Positions 27,173 through 42,100 are shown, counted from the stretch's first letter. The stretch: 64,000 bases of DNA from Eremophila alpestris peregrina (GCA_009792885.1 WMCF01000080.1:557139-621138), one strand, 5' to 3'. The notes: generated by a model from the letters alone, not told the origin. Numbers and translations are program-made.

Positions 27173-30100
27173 AGTAAGCTATTGTTTCTCAGGGCCCAGC
27201 ATCCCTGTGCTTTCACTGGAATTTGAGCAGACACAAACAGAAACTCGCGAACCCGCAGGCGGCATGGCTCACTGTACTTGTTGGTGAAATGAGATTAGGT
27301 CGGGGAGGGACAGTGGCTGTGAAATACCCTGAAGAGGGCTATGTTAACAAAGCAACCCCTTGCTCTTCTTTGTGGTCTCCGATCCTTACACTGCCCCGAT
27401 CTCAGCTAGCAGGAAGTGGGTAGTGGATGTGGGTATCTGCCAACACTATCCAAATAACACAGAAGGATCTTTGTAGATGCTAAGCATCTGGACTATTACA
27501 TAACATCAGCGACATTCAACCTCTCTGTATATTTATTCATTGGGCTATAAGGACAGACAAGCCCGTCAGGGAATATTTACGGAGTGTAGGCAAGAGTGAT
27601 AACCCTTAAAACATGATAGCCCAGTGGTTAGGGTTTTCTCCTGGGTAATCAGAGCACCCTCAACGCATCTGTGCTTCGGAGCAGATAGATAAGCAATTTG
27701 AACTTGAGTCTCCTTCAGTTCAAGCGAGAGAGATAAGGGGTTTCATCCCGTCTGTGTTTTCACACAAGTTGTGTTCCTAAATCTGTGCTTACAAACTCAA
27801 AAAGGAGAGGAGCTGCAAAAGCTCGGTGAACTCTTTTGAATGGCATAAGCTGAAAATCACCTTTTTCCTCAGAGATCTGTGGAGCGCAGTAGAGTGACCC
27901 GGGTTAACCTTCTATGCAGCTATCTTACTCGGGCCGTTTTATTTACCTCTACACTGCCTATCTCTGTTTCAATACGTAATTCACTCCCTAGAGAAAATAA
28001 GACACAGAAAGAAATAGGTAAAATTTGTGTATAAACAAAAAGTGGCAAAAGCCACTGAAAAGTAAACAATCTCATAATTTCCCACTACTTCTTGTGTTTA
28101 AGGGTTTTCTTACACAAAGAGTGAACACTTTAATTCCTTCAAAAGAAATCTGTCTTTATGTATTAAGCAATGATAAACCAAATAAATATAAATAAATAAA
28201 TATAAAAGTATTCTGGAAAAGATGTAATTTAAACAATTTCAAGTATCCATACATAGGTACCTTCAGATGCACCTGAACCACTTAATGATTAATGCACATA
28301 GGGATAAAGTAAGAGATGGACAAAGGAAATCCAAGTTCGGCAACTTGTTTTTTAAAGTACCGAAGTTAGTAAAACAGCTCTCAATGTAATACAAAGCAGC
28401 TGAAGGCTAACAATTGATGGATGAAGGATCATATCAGATCTTTATTAAGTCAAGAATGACAAGCATTGTGCTTTCTGTTGCAAAGGGAGTCTCAACAGGA
28501 TGAAGAAGTTGTAATATTGAATAGTCTGCTTTTTGATTTGTCACACAAATGATCAAAGGGAGGTAACTAGGAGCTCTTCTCAATTTCTCAGCCGCTATTG
28601 ATATGTAAACACATCCATCTGCACTGTGATTGGATCTTCATTGCATCACGGAAGCATTTCACTGCATCACCATTTTCATTGATACTGTTGTACACCCTCA
28701 GTTTAATCTTTTTTAACCTTCAGATAGGGCATGCATCCATATAGCACAAAGTTATAATAATACCATTAATTGCATTCTTAAAAATGCCTGCTTCTGCTAC
28801 TTCTTTTGTACACAATGCAGTTTCCACTTGAGCATAGCATTGAAATTGCAGGTCCTGCAGCATTATTACCTTGTGATAATGCCTGCACCTGTGAGACTTG
28901 GAAGCACTTTCCCCCTTTTTAACAGCTCAAAATGGTCTCAAAAGAAAACAGGCAATAAACCCTGTAGGTACACCTCTGCTGTTTCTGGTTTTGTCTCCCT
29001 CTTTTTGATACTAGAAACATCTCAATTACCCACAGCTGTTTGGGTGTATTACAATGAGTGAGCTTTTTCTATTGGCTTTAAGAAGATACATAGCTTTCTT
29101 TATACGTACTGCCAGTCTTCCCTTCCATGCTTCTATACTTCAGCAATAAAGTATTTACCTTAATAAAACCCAATGTTGTTGTGATGGCCTACATGCTAAA
29201 GTTACCTGCCTTGGATGTTGCCTCATAGCTAGAACCAGGAGACTGCTGCACTGTTTGTAATGAGACATTCAGGTTGTTAATATTTTTTTCCATCTTAAAA
29301 ATATCATGTAATTTAAGCAACTTAAATCATTATCCTCAATTCAGAAAATTGTTCCTGCTAAGTGTCTGTGTAGCAGCATAACAGATTGTCAATCTATAGC
29401 TACAATAATGTCTTACATAATGTGTAGAAACGCTACTGTGTCTTTGCCTTCGAGGTGCTTCAGTTAATTTCTCATACATGGCACTGGCTGGCTGGAGGAC
29501 CCCACTATAGTCCCCCACAGTTTCCTGCTCAGAAACCCTGTATCACTAACAATAACCCTAAAATTGAGGTTGGCTTTCCCTAGCTTGTCTTTAATCCTTA
29601 TTAAAGAGGCAAAAATTTTATCTAATCCATTCTGATGATTCAGACCTCTGATAATGCTAAACATCAAGTCACACTTACTCCAAAAGGAGTGATAAAAGCT
29701 GCAGATTAAAAAGGCAAGTGGGATTAAAAAACTGCCCAACATTTAAAAGAAACATGGAGGCAAACATAAAATAAATACAATGCAAAGGGAAGGTAGCAGT
29801 TAATATATTCACTGGCCTTCTATTCCTCGTGTTATGATGCATTAAACAACTTGTTCCTGTTCCTGTAGCAGAGGGCACCATGGTCTTAAGAAGCTGACTT
29901 GAGGAAGGATCCCCTTTAAAATTCTGCCCTTTACTCACAGTGCATAGGACATTAGTGTTGCCATAATGCATCCAGTGTTTGTACTCCATTTCATTCAAAC
30001 AAGCTTAAAACATATCCTAAAAAATGCTATTTCTGTGTATTGTCATTTTCCATGTCTTCCTAGATACTCTTGTCTGGTTGGTTAATTAAGACTAGAGATG

Positions 30101-33100
30101 CTATTAAGAATTTATATTTCATGAGCATCACTGTTATGTTTACCCTTGGAAATAGAGGTGATGTTGCACTGCATTACTTAACTGGATTCAGAAAGGAATT
30201 ATACAATCCTTTTTCACATTTTTAAAATTTGCTTTCCAAAGCCATACTTTGGGTTTTTTAAATTAAAAAACCCTACATTTCAGGATACTATCAAACTATC
30301 CTAGGGAGTCTTATTTACAATCCTTTTCAAAACAGCCCATGGAGATGTAGCCTGCTAAATTTAAATGTGCCAGAACCTGGTTTTAGTCTGTTGTTTCTAC
30401 AGCTCATTTACTGTAGTTTAGTACATGGATAATGAACATTCATCCTTCCTGCCTTGTACACTGAGTTTTATAATTTGACAGGTATTTATAAGTGCTGTGA
30501 TTATTAATTTAGATAAATTCTTCCTCAATATTTAAAATGCATTTAAACTCCTTCAGAATCATGACACTGGCTAGCAAAAGATAGTACATGAGGGAAAACC
30601 TAGATGAATGGTGTTCAGGTGCACTGAATATTTAAAGAAAAGCAAGTTTTGAACTGTAAACTAGATGGCTTCACTTCTGCTGGGCAAATACAGTTAAAAA
30701 TCTAATGAGATGCAACAAAATCCGACATTATAACTTGAACTATTTGCCTTTGAAGTACCTGTTTTCCACTAAGTTCCTTGAGTATCCTGATTCTAATCTC
30801 CAACATAATATAAGGACTCACCCTTAAACCATGAACAGTTAAAGCAGCTGCCTACATGCAATGTTGGCCAGCCTGTTTTCCTCCCTAACTAGCATGAGTG
30901 TAACACCATCTACTCCTGAGTGTCTGCAATTGTTAAAAACACAATAGAATTCATTAGCTCTTTGCAAAATCCATCCTCCTTCAAAATCAAGGAGGAGATG
31001 GTAGGGAAAGTCAATTAATGTAGTCCTACAACAATACTCAGTGACTTAGCAGTCAAGAGGGAACTAAACAACTATTGAAAGAGCATTTTATTTACTCTGT
31101 TAAGACAGCTATGTCATCATTTAATCAAATATTTTACAGGAGGGGAATTCCAATCAGATAAAGTAAAGCAGTTTGTAAAAGCAGAAGCACAACTTCAAAA
31201 CACTTTTCATATTACAAACATTAAGAATAAATGGATCAATTCTGTAATCCTTTAACTGTGCACTAAAGCAAAGAGAATTTTCCCATCCACGCTTCTCTGT
31301 GAACTTCCTGCTCTCTCATGTCACCTGGAGCTCGAGTAGGTTCAGAAATGACTTTACATATTGCTTACTGGCCTGTGCTTATAACAGGACTGTGCTAACT
31401 GTAATTTCTAAGGCTTGAATTCTCATTTTCTCTTGCACTGTTTTGTTCTCCAGACTTTTACAGGGAGCTGGAAAAGGATACTAAGTTAATGAGGTAGAAG
31501 TTTTCTGCTTGTGCTGAGTTGCTTACACAGCAATCAGCAACAGTAGGTGATAAGCACAGACTGACATTTTGTTGAGGAGCTCCTTCAGCACCTCAGATAC
31601 TAAGTAAGCAGAAAAAGGGAATAGGCCGTTTTATTTGTCACTTGAATATTTCTGTTCTTATTAGAAATTAAAAATAGCTTTTTTTCTTCAAGCAGTTGGG
31701 TTAAATAATGTGTTTTCATGAAACAAAGCAAAAATTCTATAAAGGAGAGAATGAAAAATCAGCTGTGAAATAAGAAAATCACTCAGCTTCATGGCACTCA
31801 TTCAAAGACAGTTCAAGTCAACAGTAGTCTTATTAAAGTAAACTTGTTATCAACAGTAGTTAACCAGCTTCTACTGAATCAGTAATAATCCAGAAATTTA
31901 ATATGATCAGTTGAAATAACGACTTCTTATGTTCCCATAGAAGGACACAAATCTATCAATGCAGCATGGACTACTGAGTTCCACTAATTGTGTGATGCTC
32001 TTACTGGTTTTGTTACATTACTCATATATTCTTATATTTTAATTACTCTATAAATGAAACTGTTACTGCACTTGAGCAGTGGGTTCACCAAAGTGATTTC
32101 TAAACGTTTCTTCCAACATAGATTATTCTTTACTTGTGTATTTCATGGACAGCAACTTGCATGCTTATGTTTTTCACTCGTTTACTGACAAACGTTCTAG
32201 GAAATCTCTGCTTTTTTTTCCTCAGCAACAAGTATAGAAATCTTTGAAGACACCATTCTCAGGAGTGTGTGCCTGTGTGTGTTTATGTGAATTACAGAAC
32301 CATACTGCTTTGACTTCACAATGCTATCCTGTGTAGTATTTTTAATATATCTCAATGCTACAGGTAATCTCTGCTTCTTGTGTTAATTTTTTTTCTTTAG
32401 TTGTATGGAGTGTTCAGTGGTTGTGTTTGTTGTTGACTGCAGGGACAGTCAGCAACATGGTTAGAAGGTAAACAAGTGAAAAGTGTTTCTGAAAAAGAAA
32501 TAACTCTTAAGAGAAGGAAAAGATAGTCTTGGCTTGAAGCAAGGAAACTGATGTATCAAGGCCACAGCACTTGAATAAACAGCTTCTTGTGACTCCTCTT
32601 GCTTCTCCCAGACACATAAAGTTACCGAAACACTTTGACTGAAACTGATTTTTGTGAAGTTCAGCAGCAAAGCATCTTTAAGACAAAATGTTACTGAGCA
32701 TTATTTTAGTTTCTTCTAAGGTCATGTTTCTGCTAAAAGGAAAAATTAAATTTCTTTCTAGTTGTAATGCTTAGTCCTGTCTTTATCATAATTTACTATG
32801 ATTCAGCTTACTTCGTATTGTTCATCTAGAAGTGATCGTTTTAATTGTAAATACTAATTTACTGGGTTTATTACCATGGAAATAATGAGATACTTTATGC
32901 AATAAAACCCAGTGAAATGACCGTACTGTAACTGCTCCCATAAGAAACCACTGAAATACAAAACATTCACCGCAATTGCAGATGTAAGTTAGCTGAAATT
33001 TTGTTTAGGCAGCTTTCCTACAAAACCAAGAACCAGATATTCTAGAATCATTAAAAAGAGATAGCTTATACTTCAGAACATTGAGAAACAATAAAACAGA

Positions 33101-36100
33101 GATTTGGGATTTACTAAAAAAAATTAGAAATAGTTGGGCTGGTTATGGCTGTCTTCATCTCTCTGATAAAAGGTGTATCTCAGAGGATTAGTGTGGTAAA
33201 GCTAACTTGTCTCTTTAAAGATACCCTGAGTGTTTTATTCTAAGAGCAACACAAGTACATGTTCACATTTACTCCATGTGTGCAGGGAACATAAATACTG
33301 GAGCAAAGGTACTAACAACTGGAGAAGGCCCCAAATAGTTGGTTTTGCCCTTGGTGAGGAGAATGCTTGGAATTTTATAAACTTGTTGAACCAGTCTTGA
33401 GACAATGAGCAGCACAATTCAGCATGGGAGACGTGAGTTTAGTCAAGAATACACCAGATTCATATTAGTTGAGCACCATCCCTGACCTTGGTGCAAGACA
33501 CCTTGGTGCAAGAGTGCAGGGACTTGAACAGCCAAGCTTTACACACAAAGTTTTGGGCTCCCTGTTCTAGTAAAGTTACACAGAGAACTGTAGAATCATT
33601 TAGATAATAAAAGACCTGTAAGATCATTGAGTCCAACCATTAATCTAGCAGCCCCATGTTCACCAATTAACCATGTCCCCAGAGTGCCACATCTACAGGT
33701 TTTTGGAACACTTCAGGCATGGTGATTGTATCACTTCCCCAGGCAGCCTATTGCAATGCCTGACCACCCTTTCAGCAATATCTAATCTAAACCTCTCATG
33801 GTGCAACTTGAGGCCATTTGCTGTTACAAATTCACTTGCTTCCATGGCAGCCCAGGCATCAGGTTATCAATCAGTTCTTACTGTACATAAGAAAGGCTTT
33901 CAGCTTGTGATTTGAACCAATTCAATTTCTGGTCATAGAATGACAGTGATGATGGTGTGGATGATACGAATCTGAAAGGCCTTGGAGACAATTCGCAGAG
34001 AATAAGGAATTCACAGAATAAGAAAACAGTGCATACTAATCAGGTATCGTTTTTTCTTTTTTTTTCTTTTTCCTTACAAATAACCTTATGAAAATTAGTA
34101 AACCTCAAAGGTAATGTCAGCAATGTAAGAGTATACCAAAGACAGATATTCTAACAAAATCTGAATGTAATTTAAAATGTGCAAACAGACAGAGAAGTGA
34201 GTTCTGTTCTCAAAAATACATTAAAGAAAAAACAAAATTACATGTGTAGGGTTCAGAAAAAATGTATTTCAATCTCATTATGGCTTCATGCAAGATACAA
34301 AAGAGGCATCAGAAATGGTAATCAGAGGGAGGACTGTGGACAAAGAGTTGACATAGAAGCATTTTCTCATATGAAGGTGAAAAAAGATAATCTGTAATAA
34401 TTGGTTTTAGAGATACAATCTTTCAGTCAGACAAAGAATTTATATTACTAAATATCCTATAATAAATTAATATTTAATTATTAAACATCTTAAATGGGGA
34501 AAATGTCAAATTTTTTACTTGAGGCAACAAGTCCTGTGTAAAACTGACCAGAGAAAAAGAGAGCACAATACAAAGTATTGTAATAATAAACACATTAATT
34601 TTTACTTCTTTTGACTATATATTTGTTTAAGCCCACATGAGTATCCCACTATGAAAACATGAGAGTCAGGTTAAAAAAAGCTCACAGGTATTTTACCATT
34701 GTCAGGTATTAATATTTTCACATCCTCACTCTAGAAGCAACTTGCTACTCAAAAAAGTCCGTTGTAATTGTATCTACTTGCCAAGTTTGGTAATGGGGCT
34801 CAAAGCAGCATAGAAGAAATACTTGATGCAGTGGGTACTCATTTCTGTCTTCTATTGTTTTCTTGGATATGATCAGAGGCAGCAAAGGCATGCTGCAAAG
34901 TAATGTTTCTGCTCTCAAAGTTGAATTAATTCCAGATATACAGTGTTGGAAAGGATCACTTAGGCTGTTCTGATAAGCACTCCTGGGAACTAGATTGGAA
35001 TTGGAGATCCTACGAGAGAAAGGTGATAGATGGTGGCTATACCTTCATCTTCAAAAAAGCTAGCAAAAAGGAAATTGTTAAAAAAAAAAAAAGACTTTCA
35101 GAACTGATTGAAACTGCAGAAAATTGGGGAAAAGTAGAGCCATCTATGAAAGCCTGATTTTTATCAGAGAAACCAATTTCCCATTGAAAAGATTCATCTG
35201 AAAACATTCTGCCACTACTTGGTGCAAGAGTATCAGGGATGTGTATATTCACACTAACGATTTCTCAGGCACACTGTGACTGAGGCATAAGAATTTATTT
35301 TGAGGGTCTTTACAGTATGGACTTAGCAATGTCTCCCTTTGCTGGCAGAAGTCTACATGCTCCACACAGCCCTTAGGTAACTCTTACCAAGGGCCAACAC
35401 TCCTGCGAGCTAGGCCTGGTATCATGTTTGGCCATGAAAAAAAAAAAAAAAAGGGTATGCATCCATTCTTCAAATTCCTTTTGTAACTGCATACCTTCAC
35501 ATAAAGTTGTCTTTGAATTCAGATTTTCTCACCTTTTAATGTCATTGTAGGAAAGCATTTGTGACAATAAAAGAGTGACATAGTAATATTCTGAGCATAT
35601 TTAAATACATTTTAAACAATGTGGAAATATGTAGATTGATGCTTTTGTGACTGAAATTCCCAAAAGCAAAAATAGGTTATACTCTCAAGACCAACCATAT
35701 ATTTCACCAATTCAGAGAGCCAGAATGCAGGCTGTGGGTGACCCAGGCACAGGGAGTATGTTGTGGCATGGGGAAAAGAGATAGGAGAGCGTGGTCTAGC
35801 CTAGGCAGTGCATGAAGTGGTAGCAGTGGGAATGATGGTGGGGATGAAAGCAATATCTGTAGGACATGAGCTTCAAGCTGTGCCAAAGGGGGAGTATACC
35901 TGCCTGCAAAGCCCAGAGGGCTTTAAAAAATCTGTGAGAAGCAGTGGTATGCAATATATTCCAAATTTAGACTCAAGAATAAATTGTATTTGCATATTAT
36001 CACTGCTCATTGTCCCTCAGATAAGAAGCCTACCTCATACAGCCACTGAGTACAGCCAGTTACCAAAAGTAACTTAGAAGGCATTTTTCAGGTTTGCTTT

Positions 36101-39100
36101 ATTTCACAGTCAAGACCAAAGAGGCAAAGAAAGTTTAGTGAAGATGCTGTCATATGTTGCAGTGCAGCTCCACAGAGCTACACAGCACCCCACTCTAAAA
36201 ACTGCAGCCAAGAGGACCAAAAGATGCCTGCCGGTCTTAGGTTGAGCTTTCCCTAGGAGAGTGAACAGCAGCTTCCATGTATACACTCCTCTGGTCTCAC
36301 CATGTGTTAGTTTTGCCTTTGAGGTCAATAAAGTCTGAAGACACTTGACAGGCTGAAAGAGAAGAGATGCTCCGGGATCCCACTGAGGTCTTTCTGCACT
36401 TAAAGTGGGCTTACAGAAAAATAAGGAAGAGCAACTTTTTATAGGGGCATGTAGTCGTATGACAAGGGGGACTGGCTTTAAATGGAAACAGGGTAGGTTT
36501 AAATCAAATATTAGGAAGAAATTTTTTATTGTGAGGGTGATGAAACCCTGAAATAATTTGCCCAGAGAAGTTGTGGGTGCCCCGTCCCTGCAGGTATTCA
36601 AAGCCAAGCTGGATGAGGCTTTGAGAAACCTGGCATAGTGGGAGGTATCCCTGCCCATGGCATGGAGTTGGAACTCAATGATCTTCAATGATCTTTAAGG
36701 TCCCTTCTAACCCAGGCCACTCTATGACTCTGTGGTTCAAGGTTCAAGTCTCTCCCTGGCAACTGAGAGCTTTCCAGGGTTTCTGGCAGCACCCGCAGGA
36801 CAGACAGACAGACAGAATACATGGGCCAGGGCAAGGTCTGTGGTGGGCCTTACTTTCCACAGCAGACTGGGAAATTGACTTAGCATAAAGCTGCAGAGTA
36901 ACAAAAGGTAAACTCGCTTGCAGATTGTCACTGCTCCAAAAGTGCAGGCCGCTCCTCTGAGGAGGGCAGGACATGTCCGCCGGGCCAGGCGCAGACTGTC
37001 TGTCTCGGCCTGGTCATGGCCAGACCCTCCAGGCCAGGTGGCTGCTCACAGTGCCCTGGCACGGTGCTCTGAGGGAAAGGCCACATGCAGGTTCCCCGCT
37101 GCCCTTTGACACAATGCTTGCCTGCCCTGGGCCCTGGCCACTCTGCAGGCCATGAGCATGGAGGTAGGTAGCCACGGGACAAGCTCTTTCCCTGTGCCGC
37201 TCCGGCGTGGGAAGGGGAAAGTGGTGCAGCGTGGGCATGACGGCCCCCACGGGTGTGCTGAGCAGCTTCGGGGGGCTGTGCCCCTCCTGGCCGCCTCAAG
37301 GCAGTCCTTGGACAGCGTGCAGGGCAGCCTGTCGTCATACAAAATAACACTGCCATGCATGTGTGGACTCAGGTAACAATTTTTCTTAAGAATAAAGTTA
37401 CTGGCTTAGGTAAATTTTCAAAACACTGAGCCCAGTTTAACCAGTCTCCATATACAAAGGTTCCATCATATTCTGCCAAGAGAGAAGCAACAAAGCCAGG
37501 GAGTGTCCACAGGAGTTTCTGGGCGAGCTGCCTAATTCACAGCTTGTCCTTTCCAATTGTATTCAGTAGCACTATCTCTGAGGCCCGGCCCTTTTCAGCT
37601 CTGAGTAACACTGGTATTTCCCACCCCCGCCCCCCGCGCTTTGTTTCCCTTTGAAAATGGTGTGGATGGCTTGGGAAACTCCTCGGATTGTCTAAACGTT
37701 GATCACGGAGTTGGTGGCAGATGGGAGAGCTGGAGCCATGTATGCAGTGCAGACAGGAAAGTCTAGAGACTGCTTCAGCCATCTGCCAGTGGGGATGCTT
37801 TTTTGCACCTTACTTAAGAAGCATAAACCCCTTTGACAACCTCGGCACTGATCTGCTTTCCAGGGGGATGAATACATCAATATTGAGAGTGATCTACCTG
37901 AAAACAAACGCGCCTCCATAGATGATGAGCAACCACGCTTGAAAGGGTAATGTGTTTTTGCATGAGTAAGTCTTCCACTCACTTCATCGTGGCCTAAGCA
38001 AAAAGCTGCCAGTGTTTATGCTTCTGGAGTGACAGCTCTACATTCCACTGCCGTACCCCTATGCTACATAGACCTGTGTATTGCCTAGCAATTTTTGTAA
38101 TATAGAAACACAACACGTTTAAAATTGTTATACTTTACAAATGACATCTGTGATTGCAGCACTATCCTTTTAAAGACTTGCAAATTAAAGGCGCAATATA
38201 ATTTCTTCTTGTAAAATAACTTCTTTTCCAATATTTCTAGAGCGGCGTTTTTCAGATACGGGTCTTAAAAACTGGTTTCTTTCAGGAAGCTGAAGATTCA
38301 CTACTGTCTTTCAGTTTGCATAGCCATTTGCTCCAGCCCAAAGAACAGAATAGCTGTGAAAAGCCATTTTAATGAAGCAAGAGTTTTACACTGTGTTTGC
38401 TCTACTTCCAAGTGATCACAGAGTGAAAACACACATCCACATTTTACTTGAGGATTAGGTATTTTTGTGAAAACGACAAACCCTGTTTAATCCATTAGAA
38501 AAGTTAAGACGCAATACTTAAAATCATACTAAATGTTCATATATATATCATTGATTTCTTTCAACAGATAGTACTAAGACACAGCCCTTTTGAAAGACTA
38601 GTCTGTTGATAACATAGATTCACTACAAGTGCAAAGTTTTAACATTCCCTTCTGGAGTAGATGCACAGGAGAAAATTGTTTTCTGAGTTACAAAATTCAA
38701 GCAAGAATAGTTTTTGACATATATAAATATTTCATATTAATGTACTTAAGTGAGATCTGTTATATCAATAGCTTTAGTTACATTTCAAGCCTATAGGATT
38801 GTCTTTTAGAAAAGAACATTTTCTTAGTAAATTAGTCATATTTCATAAGGAATATTTTTTCTGCCATCTTTCAGAACAGAGCTGAATATGTGTGTCGTAT
38901 GTGCTTAAATATCAGGAGACATTCTGGTACCAAAGTCAGAAAAGTCTAAATTAATTAAATAAAAAGGATGGAGAGAGATGTTAGATAAAAGAAGAAATTA
39001 CAAGAAATTATAATCTGAAAGTCACAATTTTAAATCCTAAAGGACTCATACGCAGCAGCAACAGATAGTATTTTTTCATTTTCTTGGGTGATGGATGAAC

Positions 39101-42100
39101 CATAAGTTTGATAAAGTAACTGCCTTTTTCATCTATTTGTCTGTCATTTCTCCTTTTTTCTTTTCCTGTTGTATCTAATCTTTCTGCTGAGATTGGATAG
39201 ATAACCTAATGTTCTTACAAGTTGAAAAAAAGCACTATGATTTGTGAAGCAACAGGAATTCCCAGAACTGAAATTGAAGCATCAAAAGCAATCAAGATTT
39301 CTCCGAGAACCTATTACTCTTTGTACTTGCAAAGGAGTGTGTTCCTGCTCTGTTCTTCTGTGTACTGATATAATTTAAAATAATATTTCTTGTTTCTCTC
39401 AAATTTATTTTAAATTAATTGGATTTATTTTTGAGTGCAGAAAAGAAGGGTATTCGTGCTGGATTTCGGTGTACGTCTAACTCCAGCTGCATTTAGCTTC
39501 CAAACAAGTACAGTCTGGATAATTAGCATCTCATAACATTGTCTTTATGGACTGGGAATGTCAGGCACTGCTTCACAGATATGCCTCTCTCTCATAGGCA
39601 GTGCCTCTGAGATGACAAAGATATAGCTGTAATTTTTCTTCCAGCTTGCACAATAGGAAGATGGTTTTTTTAGCCACTGCTTCTGTAATTGATACACATC
39701 CATGTCACCAGCATATTTAACATTTGAAATCTGTGTTGAATTAACTCCCTTAACTGCTTTTTCCCTAAATTTCAACCTCCTTCCTGAAATCACGCTGTTA
39801 CCTTTAGTGAGGAAAACAAAGAAAGTGAAATATGTTATAATTGGAAGGACTGATACTGGAGCATGGCTTTCAAATATAACAAATAATTTTAACTTCCATG
39901 AGATGATGAGATGAAAAGTTAGTGTAATAACAACCAAATTTTTAAAAGTCCAGAAACATCTATGCACACTGTAATAAAGATTTTAGATGGGTATTGGTTA
40001 TTTTACACACACACAAATGCAGCTTTAGGCCTTCACAGTTACAGCAACGCTGCTGTTCTACACAGTCATGCTGGGCTGGCTGCATGAAAAGACTTTGTGG
40101 GTCTAGTAATAGACACTGAATCTTTTAACTACCTACTCAGTTTGCACTAACCCTGTTAACTGATCACAGAGCATCTGTACTTCAGAGGGTAGCAGAACTG
40201 GCCTGCTGACTTTGGCCCACTATGTAGATGACATATTGTCCCATTAAATATCCACCATATTTTCTTTTTCACCTGTCCAACATCGACCCAAAGAAGTCCC
40301 TCTCAAAAGGCATATTTATTTGGCACTTTAAGATCCAAATTTAATCCTTTTCAAATTCAGTGAACTTCAGGGGAGAAATTCTGACCAATTTAACACAATT
40401 TTCTTCTGCAAAAGCTTATGTTTCTATCCTTTGTTAATTTTTTTCCTAGGCATTTAGAAAAAAAATACTATGAAATCTGTGAATTTTGCAAGAAACATAA
40501 AACCAGAATTCGTCATGTGATCTATGGAATTTTAATTACAGGTACAGTATATTTTACTCCCAGGATTGCTGAAGTTTTGTTTATTTATTTGCATGAGATT
40601 CTGGCTGTTCTGTGTCTTTGTGTGACATAAAAACTCTTGATTGTCTTTAACTATGTATTTCAAAGTACTTAGGAATTTAGTCCCAGAGAAAATTCCAGAT
40701 TGTAAAACCTCCACTCATTCCCAAACATAACAAAAGCACAAACCTTGCCAAACTGCTTCTCCAGCATATTTGAAGTCTGACTAGCAGTTACACTTGCGAT
40801 AACAGCAGAGTTCAGGCTTTGTGTCTACTTCATTACCAGCTGACTCCAAAATTACAGTTTTGGTAACTTGTCCAAGACCAGGAAATCACTTTAAAAACTG
40901 TCAGGTACCAAATAGGAGTGAACTTAAGTCATGCACTTAGGACAGTATGCACTGCAGAATCATTCAGATACTCTTCTTTCTCCCTTTCCTAATTAGCCAG
41001 TAGGTTGGTTTGTCTCCTTCTACTTAACCAAGTTTGTTTTTGAGATCTTGCTACTTGAAAACTGGGAACACAGAGACTTGAAATATCTATGAGACAGGTA
41101 TCAGCACACCAGGAGGTGGTTATAAAAGTGTTGCTTGCACGCTGAATATCCTGCCCTCATAACATCATCTTGTCTTGCTTTATCATAGTACAGACATATT
41201 CTGGCTCAAGAGAGTGAGTAAGTCTTAAGAATGTGTCAGGATTTCATACATTTATTCCATGAAAACCAACTTGCATTACTAAACTCAGTAGTCCTTCTTC
41301 TTTATTTGCCATAGACAAAATCAAATCATGCTTTACAAGAACTGAATATTTTTTGGCCTGCATTTTATCAGCAGTGAACCTGTCAAATAAATAATTTCAT
41401 AGCTACTTCATAAAATAAATTACTTTTAAGCTTCACAACTGCTTGAGGTTATCAAATCAGTCAATTGAAATATAAGAGTTTGTTTCTAGTTTTATTGGAT
41501 AAACTCATCCTCTTTCAAGAAAAGGAACAAGACCCATGATCTTAATTCATACTTTTTACACAGGAAAAAGAAGTTCTTGTAGATGCATTAAATTTTTCTG
41601 AGTGATTAACATGTTTCATATGAATTTACCTTGGCAAAAGCATATAATCTGCTTTGACAGAATGAAAGCCACCTTTCTTATCAATGAGCATATCATAAGT
41701 AACTAAAATATCCAAAAAAGCAAAATTTTTCAGAATTTAGGCTGAGTCAGAAAACTGCCAAAAAGATAAACACAGGCCTGACTTTGATCACCTTTTATAA
41801 ATATAAGTTTTGATCTTGTTTTTAAAAAGACCACCCTAACTGACATGTATATTTATGTTTCTGTGACAGCATACTTGGCAGCAGTTATTGCAGCCTGCAG
41901 TTTGAATTTTCAGAGAGCTTTGCCACTCTTTGTCATCACCATCCTAGCCATCTTCTTCATCTGCTGGGATTTTTTAATAGCTAAGTATGAAGACAGAATT
42001 GCTGCGTTCTTTTCCCGTGGAGACCGATACCTGAAAAAACAGTGGTTTTGGCTAAAATGGTAAATATTAATTACTTTCTATTTATGTAGAAGGACAATGC

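Larger units (their letters stand above)
26558..33938 (+). other. Intron 1 of SLC28A3
   Basis: GT-AG intron of 7.4 kb joining exons 1 and 2 in phase 0. It holds the 62-base poly(A) run, an AAAT-rich simple stretch near 28176-28206 and a reverse-strand CR1 fragment close to its 3' end. No further coding exon was found. Confidence 0.7.
34044..37863 (+). other. Intron 2 of SLC28A3
   Basis: GT-AG intron in phase 0. Contains a sense-strand CR1 3' end (36437-36728), a small (acag) repeat near 36802 and a GC-rich island (36950-37345). Confidence 0.75.

Noticed and set aside
34990..35252. Possible additional coding exon between exons 2 and 3
   Set aside because: The only open frame is on the opposite strand, and exons 2 and 3 already join in phase 0 with no missing homologous segment.
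36110..36688. Longest open frame in the window, 192 codons on the reverse strand
   Set aside because: It runs antisense across a CR1 3' end and intron sequence, has no recognisable domain, and open length alone is weak evidence.
36928..37360. Overlapping open frames of 104-142 codons on the reverse strand in the GC-rich island
   Set aside because: GC-rich DNA lacks stop codons by composition; the peptides are low-complexity Pro/Arg/Ala without family features.
37721..37921. Open frame starting MGELEP that overlaps exon 3
   Set aside because: It is in a different frame from the conserved exon 3 reading and shows no CNT3 similarity.
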